The position numbers were made by a program, and so were the translations under genes. Below, in pieces: positions 11,597 to 23,769 of a stretch of DNA of 64,000 nt. Below the pieces are notes generated by a model, which had not been told where the DNA came from, did not search any database, and saw only the letters and a program-made list of their open reading frames with translations. Each line of letters begins with the position of its first letter. Position 1 is the stretch's first letter. Source of the stretch: Sipunculus nudus (Eukaryota > Annelida > Sipuncula > Golfingiida > Sipunculidae); NCBI GenBank assembly GCA_026874595.1, contig CM049307.1, forward strand, positions 20,003,079-20,067,078, written 5' to 3'.

Positions 11597-13217
11597 TTCC
11601 AGGCTCAGGCTTCTTGTTCAAAGGGTCTTAATTATGAAGCCTGGGCTTTACTTTTGGACAATGACATTGACAGATCATTTATTTTGTCTGGTATTCAAAA
11701 TGGTTTTGATATTGTTGATATAGATGCTGTGCCTACAGAAACTTTTGCTAAGAATCATAAGTCAGCCATACATACTTTGATTGGGTGGATAAGCAAATTT
11801 ATATAGAGTTAGAAAATGGTAATTATATAATGTGTAAAGACAAACCAATATTTACAAGCCCTTTGGGGGCAATTCCAAAATCAAATGGCGAGGTACGATT
11901 AATTCATGACTGCAGCTTGCCTAGAGGAGCTGCTTTAAATGATCACATTTCTAGAATAGATAGTTTTTCTTTTAAGACAGTTGATGATGCATCTGCCCTA
12001 ATGAAACAGGGATGTTATATGGCCAAAGTGGACTTGAAGTCTGCTTATAGGTCGGTCCCTATTAGTGAGGCCAGTCAGTTATTTACAGGGTTATCATGGA
12101 AAGATAAGTATGGTAAAACTATTTATTTCAGAGATACAAAATTGCCCTTTGGATCCAAATTAGCGCCAAGTATATTTAACAGGCTTTCTCAGGCTGTCAT
12201 TAGAATAATGGCAAGGAAAGGGTTTGGTAATATGATTGCATATCTAGATGACTTCCTCATTGTGAGTGATTCCTTTCAGGATTGTGTCAAGTCATTAAAG
12301 GCACTCATTGTTACTTTAAGAGAGTTAGGATTCAGTATAAATTGGAATAAAGTGACGGACCCAACACAGTGTTTAAATTTCTTGGGGGTGCAGCTTGATT
12401 CTGTATCAATGGCACTTAGTATCCCTGAGGTAAAAGTAGTAGAGCTCAAACAAGAGATTGAGTTATTCATTAACAAGCGTAGGGTGTCTAAAAGGCAATT
12501 GCAGAGTCTTATAGGCAAATTAAACTGGGCAGCTGCGATAATTAAGGGTGAGTTTTTCTTTGCCGATTAATAAATGCAGCAAATAGCATGAAGCATAGAG
12601 CAGATAGGCGAAAGCTATCTAGGGAAACTATGGCAGATATTGCTTGGTGGCAGACATGCATGTCGGTGTTTAACAATAAGACCTTGATCCAGAATAGTAC
12701 ACCAGTCACCAGTGTATACACAGATGCTTGTGCAGAGGGGGGTGGCGCATTTTTTTGTGGTGACTGGTTTTATTGTAATTAGGGGTTTGATTTGCCCACT
12801 TGCAGGTGGATGCATATTAATGTGAAGGAGACAATGGCTGTCATCCTAGCAGCACACAGTTGGTGTAGACATTGGCAAAACAAGCAAATTATGAAATTAT
12901 CAGATAATGTTACCACTGTGGCAACTATTAATAAAGGCACTTTGAGGAATGCCTTCCTCATGAGGGCCCTGCGAGGCCTATTTTGGTTGGCAGTACAATA
13001 TAATTTTACTATCAATGCATGCCATGTGCTGGGGAAGCATAACCTTGTAGCAGATTATATATCTAGGTTGCATTGCCCGAATAAGCAAACTGCCCTTTCG
13101 CAGTATATACCACAAATTTACATGTCTGACTTATCACAGCACATGTCTTTAAAGTCCGCATATTTATTTTTCTTCCGCAGGTCCCAGTTTCAACAGACAG
13201 ACGTCATTAAGGTGTGA
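11597..13217 (+). pseudogene. Reverse transcriptase - RNase H region
   Basis: RT motifs are in order: IFTSPLGAIPKSNGEVRLIH, SRIDSFSFKTVDDA, MAKVDLKSAYRSVPI, DTKLPFGSKLAPSIFNRL and MIAYLDDFLIVSD, so the catalytic LDD aspartates are intact. The RNase H block follows with VYTDACAEGGGAFF, HINVKETMAVILAA and SDNVTTVATINKG. Lesions: a frame change near 11775-11785, another near 12550-12565, and a TAG at 12780-12782. The frame upstream of 11775 is the same as gag, separated from it only by the TAG at 11591-11593. The RT subtype and the RH position directly before YR fit the DIRS/Ngaro order. Confidence 0.88.
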
Positions 13218-14180
13218 TCTTGATGCTAAAATCAACCAGTTCATGAAAGGAGCCTTTGCTAAATCCACCTTAGCCACTTACAAAACCCACCTGAAATCAT
13301 ACATTAAGTTCTGCAGCATGCTTTCGATTCCACTGGCCCCCCTGAGCTCTCTTAACCTTCAACACTATATTGTTTATCTTGCAGAGAAATTAAGTTTTAC
13401 CTCTTTAAAACAGTACTTGCAGATAATATCCCTTATACATAGCATTGTGGGTTTAAACTCACCCCTTAATGAGTCTGTAATTATCTCAACCCTACTTAAG
13501 GGTGTCAGGAGACAGGTGGGAGATCTGTGCAGCCCAAAATTACCAATTACACTGTCGATATTGAGAGGTGTTTTCAGTACTCTGAACCTTGTATGCTCAG
13601 AGGATTTATGCTTTTGGGCGGTTTGCCTCACAGCCTTTTTTAGTTTTTTTTGAGGAAATCAAATTTGCTTCCAAATTCATCTCAATCCTTTGATGGCACT
13701 AAACATCTCACCAAGGAAGATGTATCTTTTTATCCTAATTTTCTTTTGATCAATGTCAAATATTCAAAAACCATCCAGTTTCAGGAACGCTGCCTACAGG
13801 TCCCTCTCCCACACATTCCTCTCTCCCACCTGTGTCCGGTTAAAGCGGTCAGATTGATTTTCAGGTTAACCCCATCACCTGGGAATTCACCAGCTTTTCA
13901 ATTCCGTCACATGAATAAAACTGTATTCATGACATATAGCATGTTTTTGAGACGCCTTAGGACTTCCTTAGTACAACTAGGCATTCCAGCTCACCGATAT
14001 GCGGGGCATAGTTTCAGGAGAGGGGGAGCCACTCTTGCTCTAAGTTCGGGCATTTCAACAGATTTAATCAAATTGCAGGGAGATTGGAAAAGTCATGCGT
14101 ATCAAAGGTATTTGGCACCAGGTTTGCCAGGTAGATTAAAAGTGGCACACGCCTTGTGTAGGCATGTTAACCATTTCTAG
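13204..14180 (+). pseudogene. Tyrosine recombinase (YR), frameshifted
   Basis: The N-terminal core-binding part (KSTLATYKTHLKSYIKFC) is followed by a catalytic part with RRLRTSLVQLGI, AGHSFRRGGATLAL (the HxxR box) and LQGDWKSHAYQRYL, ending in the candidate nucleophile tyrosine. The enzyme integrates the circular DNA form. One frameshift lies in the T-run at about 13641-13649, joining the two open halves. The first half overlaps the RNase H end by a different frame. Confidence 0.88.
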
Positions 14181-14232
14181 AGTTAAAACTTTCTTTGACA
14201 TATCTACTTCCTACAGGTTTGGGCTATGGTTT

Positions 14233-14390
14233 GGGATATCCAGCTAGCTATGGGATATGATATTATGGAAATGTACTTGTTTAATGTGCAGTATATTGCT
14301 AGCTGGAGAAATAAATCTTATTCGCCCAAACCGGGTTTATCTATTATTAAGTGTGCATGACGGTTTGTAATTTGTGTTGGAGTAAATTAA
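14233..14390 (+). repeat. Split direct repeat B1
   Basis: A 158-bp segment starting GGGATATCCAGCTAGC and ending GAGTAAATTAA. It directly abuts A2 and is repeated at 14793-14950. Confidence 0.9.
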
Positions 14391-14614
14391 TGGTACAATT
14401 AATGTAATTAACTGGGTTTTAATTGACGAGGGCAGGTGTCGCGGTCACATGACCGGTCTGGCGGGGGACTGGTCAGGTGATCGCGGGATCGGTCATGTGA
14501 CTGTGAGATCGCGGTCATGTGATGGTCAGCAACCGGCGATTTTAAATTATTCTGCCAGCTGCAGCAGGGCAGGACACTTCAACTTTAAGAACTTTATTGC
14601 TAGCAGAAGTGCCA
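14391..14614 (+). repeat. Split direct repeat A2
   Basis: Second copy of A1, starting immediately after B1; it ends AGAAGTGCCA before a CCCA-rich spacer. Confidence 0.9.
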
Positions 14615-14792
14615 CCCACCCACCCAATCCACTGTATATTGTAGTAGTCTTAGTCACTAATTTTAGGTAACCCACTAATGTTAGTTTTTCGATTTTTAGA
14701 ATCAGTTTAGATTGTTAGATTTATTTCTCGATTTGCAGGCGTTAGTATTTTTATAATGGACCATATATACTTTTTACTCAGATATCCACATG

Positions 14793-14950
14793 GGGATATC
14801 CAGCTAGCTATGGGATATGATATTATGAAAATGTACTTGTTTTATGTGCAGTATATTGCTAGCTGGAGAAATAAATCTTATTCGCCCAAACCGGGTTTAT
14901 CTATTATTATGTGTGCATGATGGTTTGTAATTTGTGTAAGAGTAAATTAA
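14793..14950 (+). repeat. Split direct repeat B2, right end of the element
   Basis: Nearly identical to B1, also 158 bp long. Element sequence ends at GTAAATTAA; the flank GAATACCATAAG follows. Confidence 0.9.
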
Positions 14951-15648
14951 GAATACCATAAGTGTTTCTTGAGTATATAGGGAAGTGGAAACTGACAGAC
15001 AAAGTGGAAGGGAATGGAATAAACCATACCCCCTGCATATGAAGCCTCGCCGTCTTTGTACCTAGCACAACTATAACAGGTACCATAAGTACAGTGCTTG
15101 ACCATTCTTGGTACCAGAGATGAAAATAATATTGAAAACTTGATAAAGAAATGCAAAAAAGCTGGCTTACACAAAATACACATACAAAAAGACCTTTTGC
15201 TTGCCAGCACTGCACAGCCACTGTTTGTTCAAGTGACCTAGATACCCAACAGTACTGACCCAGGCCTGGTTCTATAAATAGATATTCTGGTGATGGCTAC
15301 TTCAAATTTGTGGACACTTAAAAGGAAAGTTTGTCTAAAGCATCTGGAAAGAAGCACAAGTCCAAAGGAATCCCCTATTGTGAGGAAAAATATGTAGCTG
15401 ACTCGAAAGGTAGGTAACTTTCAGTTACTCTCATCATAATAAACTTAAAGACTGTTGAGCTCGAATTTACTGGTCCCAAAGAGCTGAGTTGGCCCTGAGG
15501 TCCATGTTGTCCATTAATCAACAACAGGGTGCCTGTAATTGCCCCAGGTCAATTAACATATCAAGATAGTACAGATCTGGGGGTACAAGTGGTGAGTGAT
15601 ACACATTCCAGACATCTAAGAATGAAGTTGTCTGTGGTCCCTCTGACT

Positions 15649-15657
15649 GTACTAGGT
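15649..15657. repeat. Target site duplication of the MULE, left
   Basis: GTACTAGGT, 9 bp, identical to 26237-26245. The empty-site paralogue near 29571-29579 reads GTACAAGGT. Confidence 0.92.
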
Positions 15658-15667
15658 GAATCCAAGT

Positions 15668-15832
15668 CATTTCGTAACCTGGTCGTTTCGTACCCTACTC
15701 GTTTCGTACCCCACAGCGGGCCTGAACACCGGACGTCGTTTCGTACCCTGAAGACGTTTCGTACATTGGTTATTTCGTACCCATGGTGGTCTCAGGTTGT
15801 TTCGTACCTTGGTCGTTTGGTTCCTCCGCGTG
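15668..15832 (+). repeat. MULE left subterminal array of TCGTTTCGTACC units
   Basis: About eight spaced copies of a TCGTTTCGTACC-like word, with variants ATTTCGTAAC and ACGTTTCGTACA, at 15-25-bp spacing in one orientation. The reverse-orientation counterpart is at 26060-26226. Such arrays are likely transposase binding sites (inference). Confidence 0.85.
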
Positions 15833-15839
15833 GGATCAT

Positions 15840-17559
15840 GGCCTCGTGCCCCAAAATCTCATTAGATTATCATTTAACACACTTGTCTAAAATATTTTTT
15901 ATTCTATTTATTTTCCACAAAAAATGTTATGTGATTTAATTGTTCAAAATTTATTGGCTATATTTGAACACTGTCACGAGGGGCAAATTCTGTAGGCCTA
16001 AGTCTAGCTGTGACTGAAATTCTAGATCCCACCCAAAGTTTATGATTTTTTACACAATTATCCTAAAATGTTAGACCTATTGCTAAAACTAATTTCTAAA
16101 TCTGGCCTGTGCGTGACATATCACTCTTAGCAGGAGCCGGTCTCTGACTCTCTGTTCTGGATGTATATAACGCTCCTGCTTATATAGCTGTCACGTCTTT
16201 CATTAATTTTAACCAACAAAGTTGTTTCACTTCGCTGCGGAGCCAGGAAATGGGTCCAAGATGTCCCCCTCTCCCCTTCAGCCGTCGCAACCTTTTTTAA
16301 GGGGTTCAGATCATTAATAGCTGCCTGGACCACCTCTCACACCCTCCCCCTTTCCCTAGCTGACATATTTTTAATAGCTATTAATCCTCCCGGGTGGGAG
16401 CCCCCCTTTTCCTAAATTCTTGATCCGTCTCTGTTGTATCCCTAATTAGATTTAATTAGGCTAGATAAGATGATCGAAACTCTTTGAAAATATGAAGTAG
16501 CCAAATTGTAGGCCCATGGAAGGCCTATATGGGCCTATTAGGCAAAAAAATAAAAAGGTATGGTTCTCAGGCACTTTTTTTTGAGAAATCAGTACGGGCG
16601 GGCGGTATTTAGGCCTAATTTTTTACCTTTTTTTGTAAGTTTCGATAAAAATGTCATTTGATCAGGGAAAGGCATGAAAATAACAAATTTTTACGATAAA
16701 CAGGTAAAAACACCACATAAATTGTATTATTTATTTTCTTGAAAGATAAAAATAGAAATAAAAATTTTGGATTGGGGGGGGGGGTTGAAATTGACGCGGG
16801 CGGTGCCTGAGAACCGTACCTTTTATTTTTTTTTTTTTTTGGCCTTATATGTGTGTGTGGGGGGGGGGGGGAGTGTGTGTGTGCATATATGCTAGGTTTT
16901 AACGGTTCCTGAACAATGTTAATCTGTTGGTTTTGCATCATCCATGGGGCATGAAAACTGCCAACTGTTTATCACCGCGCGCTGCATTGCATACTCTCTT
17001 GATTAGCCTGACCAGATCGGTTGTTGATTCAAACGATGGATCGTTAGCGGCAAATTTTAATTTGTGAGGAGACCCTTATTAGGATCAAATGACATCATAA
17101 TTGTGTCAAATGGCACAGGATGGCATGTAACTGATACGGTGACTGACATTAATAATAAACAGGGCCTGGTTCTGTTTACCACGGGACACTGCATGGCCTT
17201 AATGGGGTTTTTATCAGTAAACGGGTATGTGTCTGCTGTACGTGACGCCATGAAGAATATGAATGAGAGAAGATCGCACAGAACGTCAAGCAACATACTC
17301 TCATCCAACAGTTTATTAAACAGCTTAATGGCTTCTTCAATATATTGTTACACGTTCGGAATTAAAATCATTATATTTCGGGAATAAATTTTGAGATTAA
17401 TTTATATATATAGGCATATCTATTTAAAACAACATAGCACAGAAAAAATACAAAAACTAATATTAGCAACAAGGAATTAAGTAAGATATAAGCTGAAGGC
17501 TATACAGGACATGTTATATGGAATTGCATGTTACATATTCTAAAGGAAATATAAATAGG

Positions 17560-17592
<33 letters not shown>

Positions 17593-17749
17593 TTCTCCCT
17601 TATTAAAGATACTTAAATTCTGTTTCTGTGTTTGCAAGTTCAAATACATGTTGCCTGATTATTGATTGTCGCATTTATCATAAATGCAGCATGAAACCTC
17701 AGGTAGCCACAAACATGTAAAAACCACTCGACTACAATGTATATATATA

Positions 17750-17813
<64 letters not shown>

Positions 17814-19787
17814 AAAGCACTGAGCTATAAAAGTAAGTGCGACGATGAAAATCATTCAGAAATAATGCTGTGAGTTGGCGGCACACTTTTTGTGTAAGTG
17901 AGAGGTAGGATGTTCTAAAATAAACCTCAAAGGCAAAATATAGACAAATTAAATTGTTCAGCGTATGGTCCGCATAACTGCAGTCTGCCGCGTTGCGCAA
18001 TGCATGGTGTCTTTCGTCATTAAAAAATCATCACATTTATGCGCCGCTGACCCTTGTACTGTACATAAAAATTAGAAAGAAATCCTCAATTATCGTCCAG
18101 CTAATAATCTTACTTGTTAGCTATTTCTTCGGATTAAAAAATATGAGCATAATTATAGTTTCCACAATCAAAGCTTCTAAAGGTCTGAATTCTTTACCAG
18201 AGAATTAACTACAGTTGAATGCAAATCAACCATGCCCTATTATTAGTGATTAACAACTTCATAATAAGTTTCTCATGGCAATCCATACTGCGCATGTAAA
18301 GGCCGGTATAGGAGTAGCTATAAGGTCTGTCATGTTTCATACCAAATGAACTTGTGAACCTAGAATGGAAAACTAATTAGCCTATATGAGTAATTTGGTC
18401 TATATAAAATAAAAATGTATGAAATAGTGTTTTATCTTAAGCTAATCGATTTAAATTTGTGCTTAAAATCACAAAAATGTCAGAAAACAAGTCGTCAAAA
18501 GGCCCTGTAAAATAAGATTAAAGTAAGAATACCAAAAATTTTGAATAAAAGGAAAAAGCAGATTACTGCTCCCTCATACAGGCTGCCGATTCCACCTCCT
18601 CTCAAATCCTCATGCACTTACATAACCGCAATATCCCCCCCCCCCCCCTTATATTATAACACGAACACGTATAGCACATGCACAACACCACACACACACA
18701 CACACACATATATGACTTTATATAAGGCCTCTAAGTTGAATGCGCTGACTTTCACCACAGATCGGTTTACATATATATTTATGTATGTATGTGTAAATAT
18801 ATATATATATATATATGTGTAATTATATGTGTGTGTGTATTTATGTATTCGAGGTTTCGAACAATTAAAATTTCGTTCCAAATCCTGTGTGAATATATGA
18901 TCATTTATAGACCGGCCGGGGTATAGCGTATGCACAAGTGTCACGCGATCAATGTCATGCATGGATAATCTTATAAGACGAGAAAAAATTGTCAGCTGCA
19001 TTTACAACAGCTTTCACGTGAGAGTCCGTCTTGTTTGTTTTTGTTGATCTGTAGGACACGTGGCTGTATTTATTTTCCCTATATATAACATCTATAAAAC
19101 ACCTGAGGTTTGGGCCTCTTTTAGATAATTTTCAAAATTAATTCTGATATTAAACTTTTTTTTACCTGAGAATTTGTTGTTTCTTCAGTCTAGCTAGACC
19201 AAGAAAAAAGGAGCCTGTGTATCTCATTTTTTAACCATCCTGGCCCGAATGCAGTGAAGCCCAAAATAACCCACCAAGCAGTCCCAAACAAGCATTTGGA
19301 AAACACCTCTTTGATTGGCCACAGATTTAAAAGTAAAAAATGACCAATACTATCAATTTTATTGGAAATTATGCTTAACATACTTAAAAATCAATGAGGT
19401 GATTTTGATGCTACACCACATGGTGGCTAAGTCTTGGTGACCCCAGGTCATGTAAACAAATAGGACCACGTGGACTGTACGCCAGTTATATCATGCGTAG
19501 CTCGGAGAGACTTTCTTCCCGCCAAATCAGGTGTCATATGACCTTTTAAGCCTCATAACCATTATAATATAAATATGAGAAGATAAGTCTTCTGCAAAAT
19601 CGAGGTTAAGCTTACTATTTAAACAAGAAAATGCATATGGAATTAAGATTTGGTTGTTACACTATTTGCCTAAAACATTTCGGGTAAATTGTGTAATAAT
19701 GCTCACCAAATTTCAGTCATTACATGAAATGCCTGCCTAAAATTTTCATTTAATTCACGTAATGCCTGTTTACACAGGTTGCCTGTA

Positions 19788-19822
<35 letters not shown>

Positions 19823-20450
19823 GTGTGTGTATGTAAAGAAAAGAGCTTAAACGAACATAAGTGCACGCGTTCGTATGCGCAAAGTCGATTTCATCTAACT
19901 GACGCCTGCATGGTGATGCCATGATTTGCAGTATTTGCTGATCGCCTGCTATCTAACACGTTACATCAGAAAACATTAATTACATTTTACTTTTACTGCA
20001 GATACATTTGTTCGAATATAGGATCATTCTGAACGTTGAACATAATTTGTTCAGCGTTTGTAGGTCTTATCATCAGCAGCATATAATTAATAAAATATAT
20101 ATATATAATAATTTGCATTTCGATTAATATCTCATAAGATATTCAAGTTTATTAATTCTAACTTGATTTTAATATATATTATGTTATAACGAAAATGTTT
20201 AATAATTTTATAAGCTTCAGTCACTCGAGTAATGCCTCTGACCATCTGTCATTACGTGAAATGACTGAAAATTTTTATTATGTCATGAAATGATTGAATT
20301 GTATACCTTGTCATCACAAAAAAAGGATAAACTGATACATTGTCAGCACACACACACACACACACACACCCTCACACACACATATATATGCATATTTATA
20401 TTGCTAGCACGTACATACATGTGTATTAATTAACCGTGTGTCCCCCTTAC
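15840..20450. other. MULE interior without recognised gene
   Basis: Holds poly-G and (GT)n tracts near 16780, 16858 and 17567-17592, (TA)n at 17740-17812, (CA)n at 18688-18708, 19789-19822 and 20347-20378, and AT-rich DNA. Open frames at 17064-17387 (+) and 17057-17308 (-) overlap each other and resemble nothing I know. A first transposase exon probably lies in here but I could not place it. Confidence 0.5.
17740..17812. repeat. (TA)n microsatellite
   Basis: About 35 TA units with a single interruption. It explains the tyrosine/isoleucine-only frames seen on the minus strand. Confidence 0.95.
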
Positions 20451-21603
20451 TTAGATAAATGGTTGTGCGACGTCTTCATCGGAAAGCCGTGAATCTATCG
20501 TCCTGTCTCCGCATGTTGTCAGCTCGATCTCATTCCGTCAAAATGTCAGTGAAGGTGTTCTCCTCCCACCACCAGCTCCCTTCGCAGATTCACCAGGAGA
20601 TACATCCAAATCACCGACAGCAACACCAGTCGCTAGGAACCTCAGTGCTCGAGATCAAGACAATCAAGTACATTATCCACACTTAGTTGACGTGTCGCCT
20701 GAACATGTAATGAGCCCTTTGAACAACCCACTTACGTCAACGAAGCTAACTACCAGCTTGGACGCGTCTGGTGTTAGCAGTCAACTGGAAGAGTTCAACT
20801 ATCCAGACTTTGAGAATTCGTACCAGGATCTGTCAGTCGTGGAACCAGCACCGATTGACCAGGAGTAAGTCATATGCATCATTAGTAACACCTGACCAGG
20901 AGTAATTTCGGGTCGACTTATACCTACCTACGTTATATAAGCTTATATATAAAATAATATATGATTAAAGATGTTTCTTTTTAACTATGAAAAATACTAT
21001 GAGCTATCTTTGGTACGTTCATGCAATGTACAATGTTCACTATGAAATATAAAACAGTTATTGTAAGCCTATAGCATATCAAGTAAAAAAGCTGAAATTT
21101 CTTAATTAATACATTAAGTAACTTTTTTTACAGACTTCCCGGAAATTCCTCTGCTGCGGATGGGCATGTTCGACCGATGTTACCAGGTTTGAACGAGCTG
21201 GGTGCAAGTCTGTCTCCTATCCAAGATTCGGCAATCGCCGACCAGTCTGACAACCGACAAAGGGCAGATGTTTCTTTCAACTTCAACAGCCACAGCTTCT
21301 CGGAACCGATACCAGTGGAGGAAGAGTAAGTTTTATATTTTGCATTACAACCCTGAACAATAATAAACAGATATAAGGCTAAACACCGAATGATCTCCTC
21401 AATAAGAAAGAAACACTCCAAATAAAATTGTATCCATTTTTTCAATTTAAAATAAAACAAGGCATTGTTATTGACATTGAATTAATGACTGGACATGTTT
21501 CAGGACTATAAATATATAAATGTATAGGTGCACGAGGAGGGGGCGTCACTCTACATCTATACCAGCACATCGATAAAACACTAACACGGTCTTTGCCGTT
21601 AAA

Positions 21604-21605
<2 letters not shown>

Positions 21606-21665
<60 letters not shown>
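21606..21665. repeat. (TA)n microsatellite
   Basis: About 30 TA units in a MULE intron, abutting the left end of a small MITE. Confidence 0.95.
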
Positions 21666-21667
<2 letters not shown>

Positions 21668-21668
<1 letters not shown>

Positions 21669-21842
21669 CAGTGAAACCTCGTTGTGTCGAACTCGCTTAA
21701 GTCGAATACCCTGCTTATGTCGAAGTTACAGACCCCATATTTCGGACAATTCTAGTTATATTATAACCAAATAAAACCCAAGTTTTAAAAACGAAGTTTT
21801 CTGAGGGCCCCTTTAACTTCGACACAACGAGGTTTCACTGTA
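21668..21842. mobile_element. Tigger/mariner-like MITE, ~175 bp
   Basis: Inverted repeats ACAGTGAAACCTCGTTGTGT at the left and its complement ending GGTTTCACTGT at the right, with a TA dinucleotide at the right border. CAGTGAAACCTC termini are characteristic of Tigger/pogo-type elements. It sits in the intron between transposase exons 21134-21325 and 21928-22222. Confidence 0.8.
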
Positions 21843-23728
21843 TATATATATATATGCTCATTTGAATACTAATATAAAATGTTTCTACCTAGGAAAAAAG
21901 TAAAACATTTTTTTATCTTTGAAACAGATCGATAGAAAGTGAAGCGCCGGATGCGTCAATTGCCGAGGTGCCTGTGACGTTTACAGTTGTGGAAAAAGGA
22001 ACGAAAAGAGAGAAGCCCCTGCTAGTATCAAGTTTAGGCTACACATACACCATCAAGAAGGTCAGCAGGACAACTACCACTTGGTGGTGCTCAGTCAGAA
22101 ACCGTAAGGTCACATGCTCGGCCACTGTTTCTCAGAGGGGCCCAAATTTCAGGCCAAATGGGATGGAGCATGCACATCCAGCAGAACCCGGTGCTCTGCT
22201 GAAGGCGAAGATCACAGTGAGAGTAAGCAATTCAACCGTGGCTGTTCTTTTTTTAACGAAAATAATCTGATTATTTGCAGATTCTTGTAGAAAAATATAT
22301 TAATCCCCAGTTTACCGAAGTTATATGTTATTGTTATATCGGAAATTATATGTAAATGGTATGTCATACATTATGCATGATCTCACAGCTACTGGCTTAC
22401 AGTTTTTTGTACCTTCTAAGCCGTATATATCGATTATATATATATATCCAGGGGTTTGTAAAAAGAAGAAATAACCTCAGAAACTCTAACAAACATATAT
22501 GTATTTATGTGCTTTAAAGCATAGATATGGGTCTACATGTATACTGATTACTTTAAATATCAACAAATCTGTAGGTCAAGGATATTGCTATGGAGAGACT
22601 CCTGGAAGGTGCTGGAAGTACCCACTTCCGAAAGCTCCCACGTTCCTAACTCAAGCAGCATAATACGACAGGTGAATAGGAAAAGACAGAAAGAGCGCCC
22701 GAAGGAGCCAAGACGCCTTGCCTTCACGGTAATTATGTGATTAAAATTCAACGGCATTTCTCAGCTACGTACAATCTGCATCAATTTACCTCAAGATGGT
22801 ATATACTGCAGACGCATGTGGAGCTAAAGAATCATTGCCTAGCACAAAACTATTCTACTGCATATTAATCATAATATTTTGTATCCTTATGGCAAATTTT
22901 TTTATATACATAAAGCCTACATGTACTATCTAAAGTATCCTGTCTACAGCGCGATTGATCCCATATTAAATAACCCTCGTCAACTTTTTTTCAGGTTGAC
23001 GAAGACTACGTAGGCAGAGGTTTCCTGCGGAAAGATATAAGAGTGGGCGATCAGCGCCATCTTGTATTCGCCACGCAGAGACACCTCCAGTTGCTTGCAA
23101 AAGCGAAGTGTTGGTGCGTGGATGCGACGTTTAAAGTGGTCAGCGCACCTTTCTACCAGATGTTCTCGATCCACGCATTTCTTCGCAAAGACGGCAAGAC
23201 AAAGCAGGTGCCACTGGTTTTCGTGATGATGTCAGCCAAACGCATTCCGGATTACAGCCAGGTAAAAATGAAGATGCAATATTATAAGAACTTTTATCTC
23301 ACATTATTTATCTTAAAGAAAAGTTCAAGTATAAACAATTTTTAAGATAACTATATTTTAAGATGCAGTGATTTTTAAGCTAACGATATCTAAAGATTCA
23401 TTCTAGCATCATCATGATCTGGATGGAAATATAATTTAGTAATAAACGATAATGATATGTGTGTGTGTGTAACGACTTTAGCATTGTGACTAAATCTCGG
23501 TAGAAGAAGGGAGTTATTTATTAGAACGCTACCTTAGACGAACCAAGCCGTCTGTTGTGTTTACATCGCGCGATAACTGAGACTTACGTTCAGCTATAAC
23601 CATACATTCATATAATGGCACAATTTCTAATCATATAATGATATGATAATTACATATAATACGAAATGGATTCAATTTTTACAAAACCCTTCAAAATTTG
23701 ACGCATATTATTTCCCCTTGGGATGCTC

Positions 23729-23730
<2 letters not shown>

Positions 23731-23764
<34 letters not shown>
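23731..23764. repeat. (CT)n microsatellite
   Basis: A 34-bp CT tract immediately upstream of the acceptor of MULE exon 23791, so it also serves as part of a polypyrimidine tract. Confidence 0.9.

Positions 23765-23769
<5 letters not shown>

Larger units (their letters stand above)
10017..14950 (+). mobile_element. Ngaro/DIRS-type tyrosine-recombinase retrotransposon
   Basis: A 4.9-kb element with split direct repeats in the order A1 - coding region - B1 - A2 - B2. A1 is 10017-10239 and A2 14391-14614; B1 is 14233-14390 and B2 14793-14950, with B1 abutting A2 directly. This arrangement together with RT, RNase H and tyrosine recombinase modules is diagnostic of Ngaro-like or PAT-like elements, which integrate through a circular intermediate and do not use a DDE integrase. 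The coding region carries at least two frameshifts in RT/RH, one in YR, and extra stops, so this copy is not autonomous. Confidence 0.92.

Noticed and set aside
17057-17387. Overlapping frames on both strands in the MULE interior as a second gene
   Set aside because: No recognisable motif, no splice support and mutual overlap; kept only as part of an unassigned region.
17640-18000. Minus-strand frames rich in isoleucine and tyrosine
   Set aside because: Translation of a (TA)n tract; the same applies at 47953-48183 and 49348-49533.
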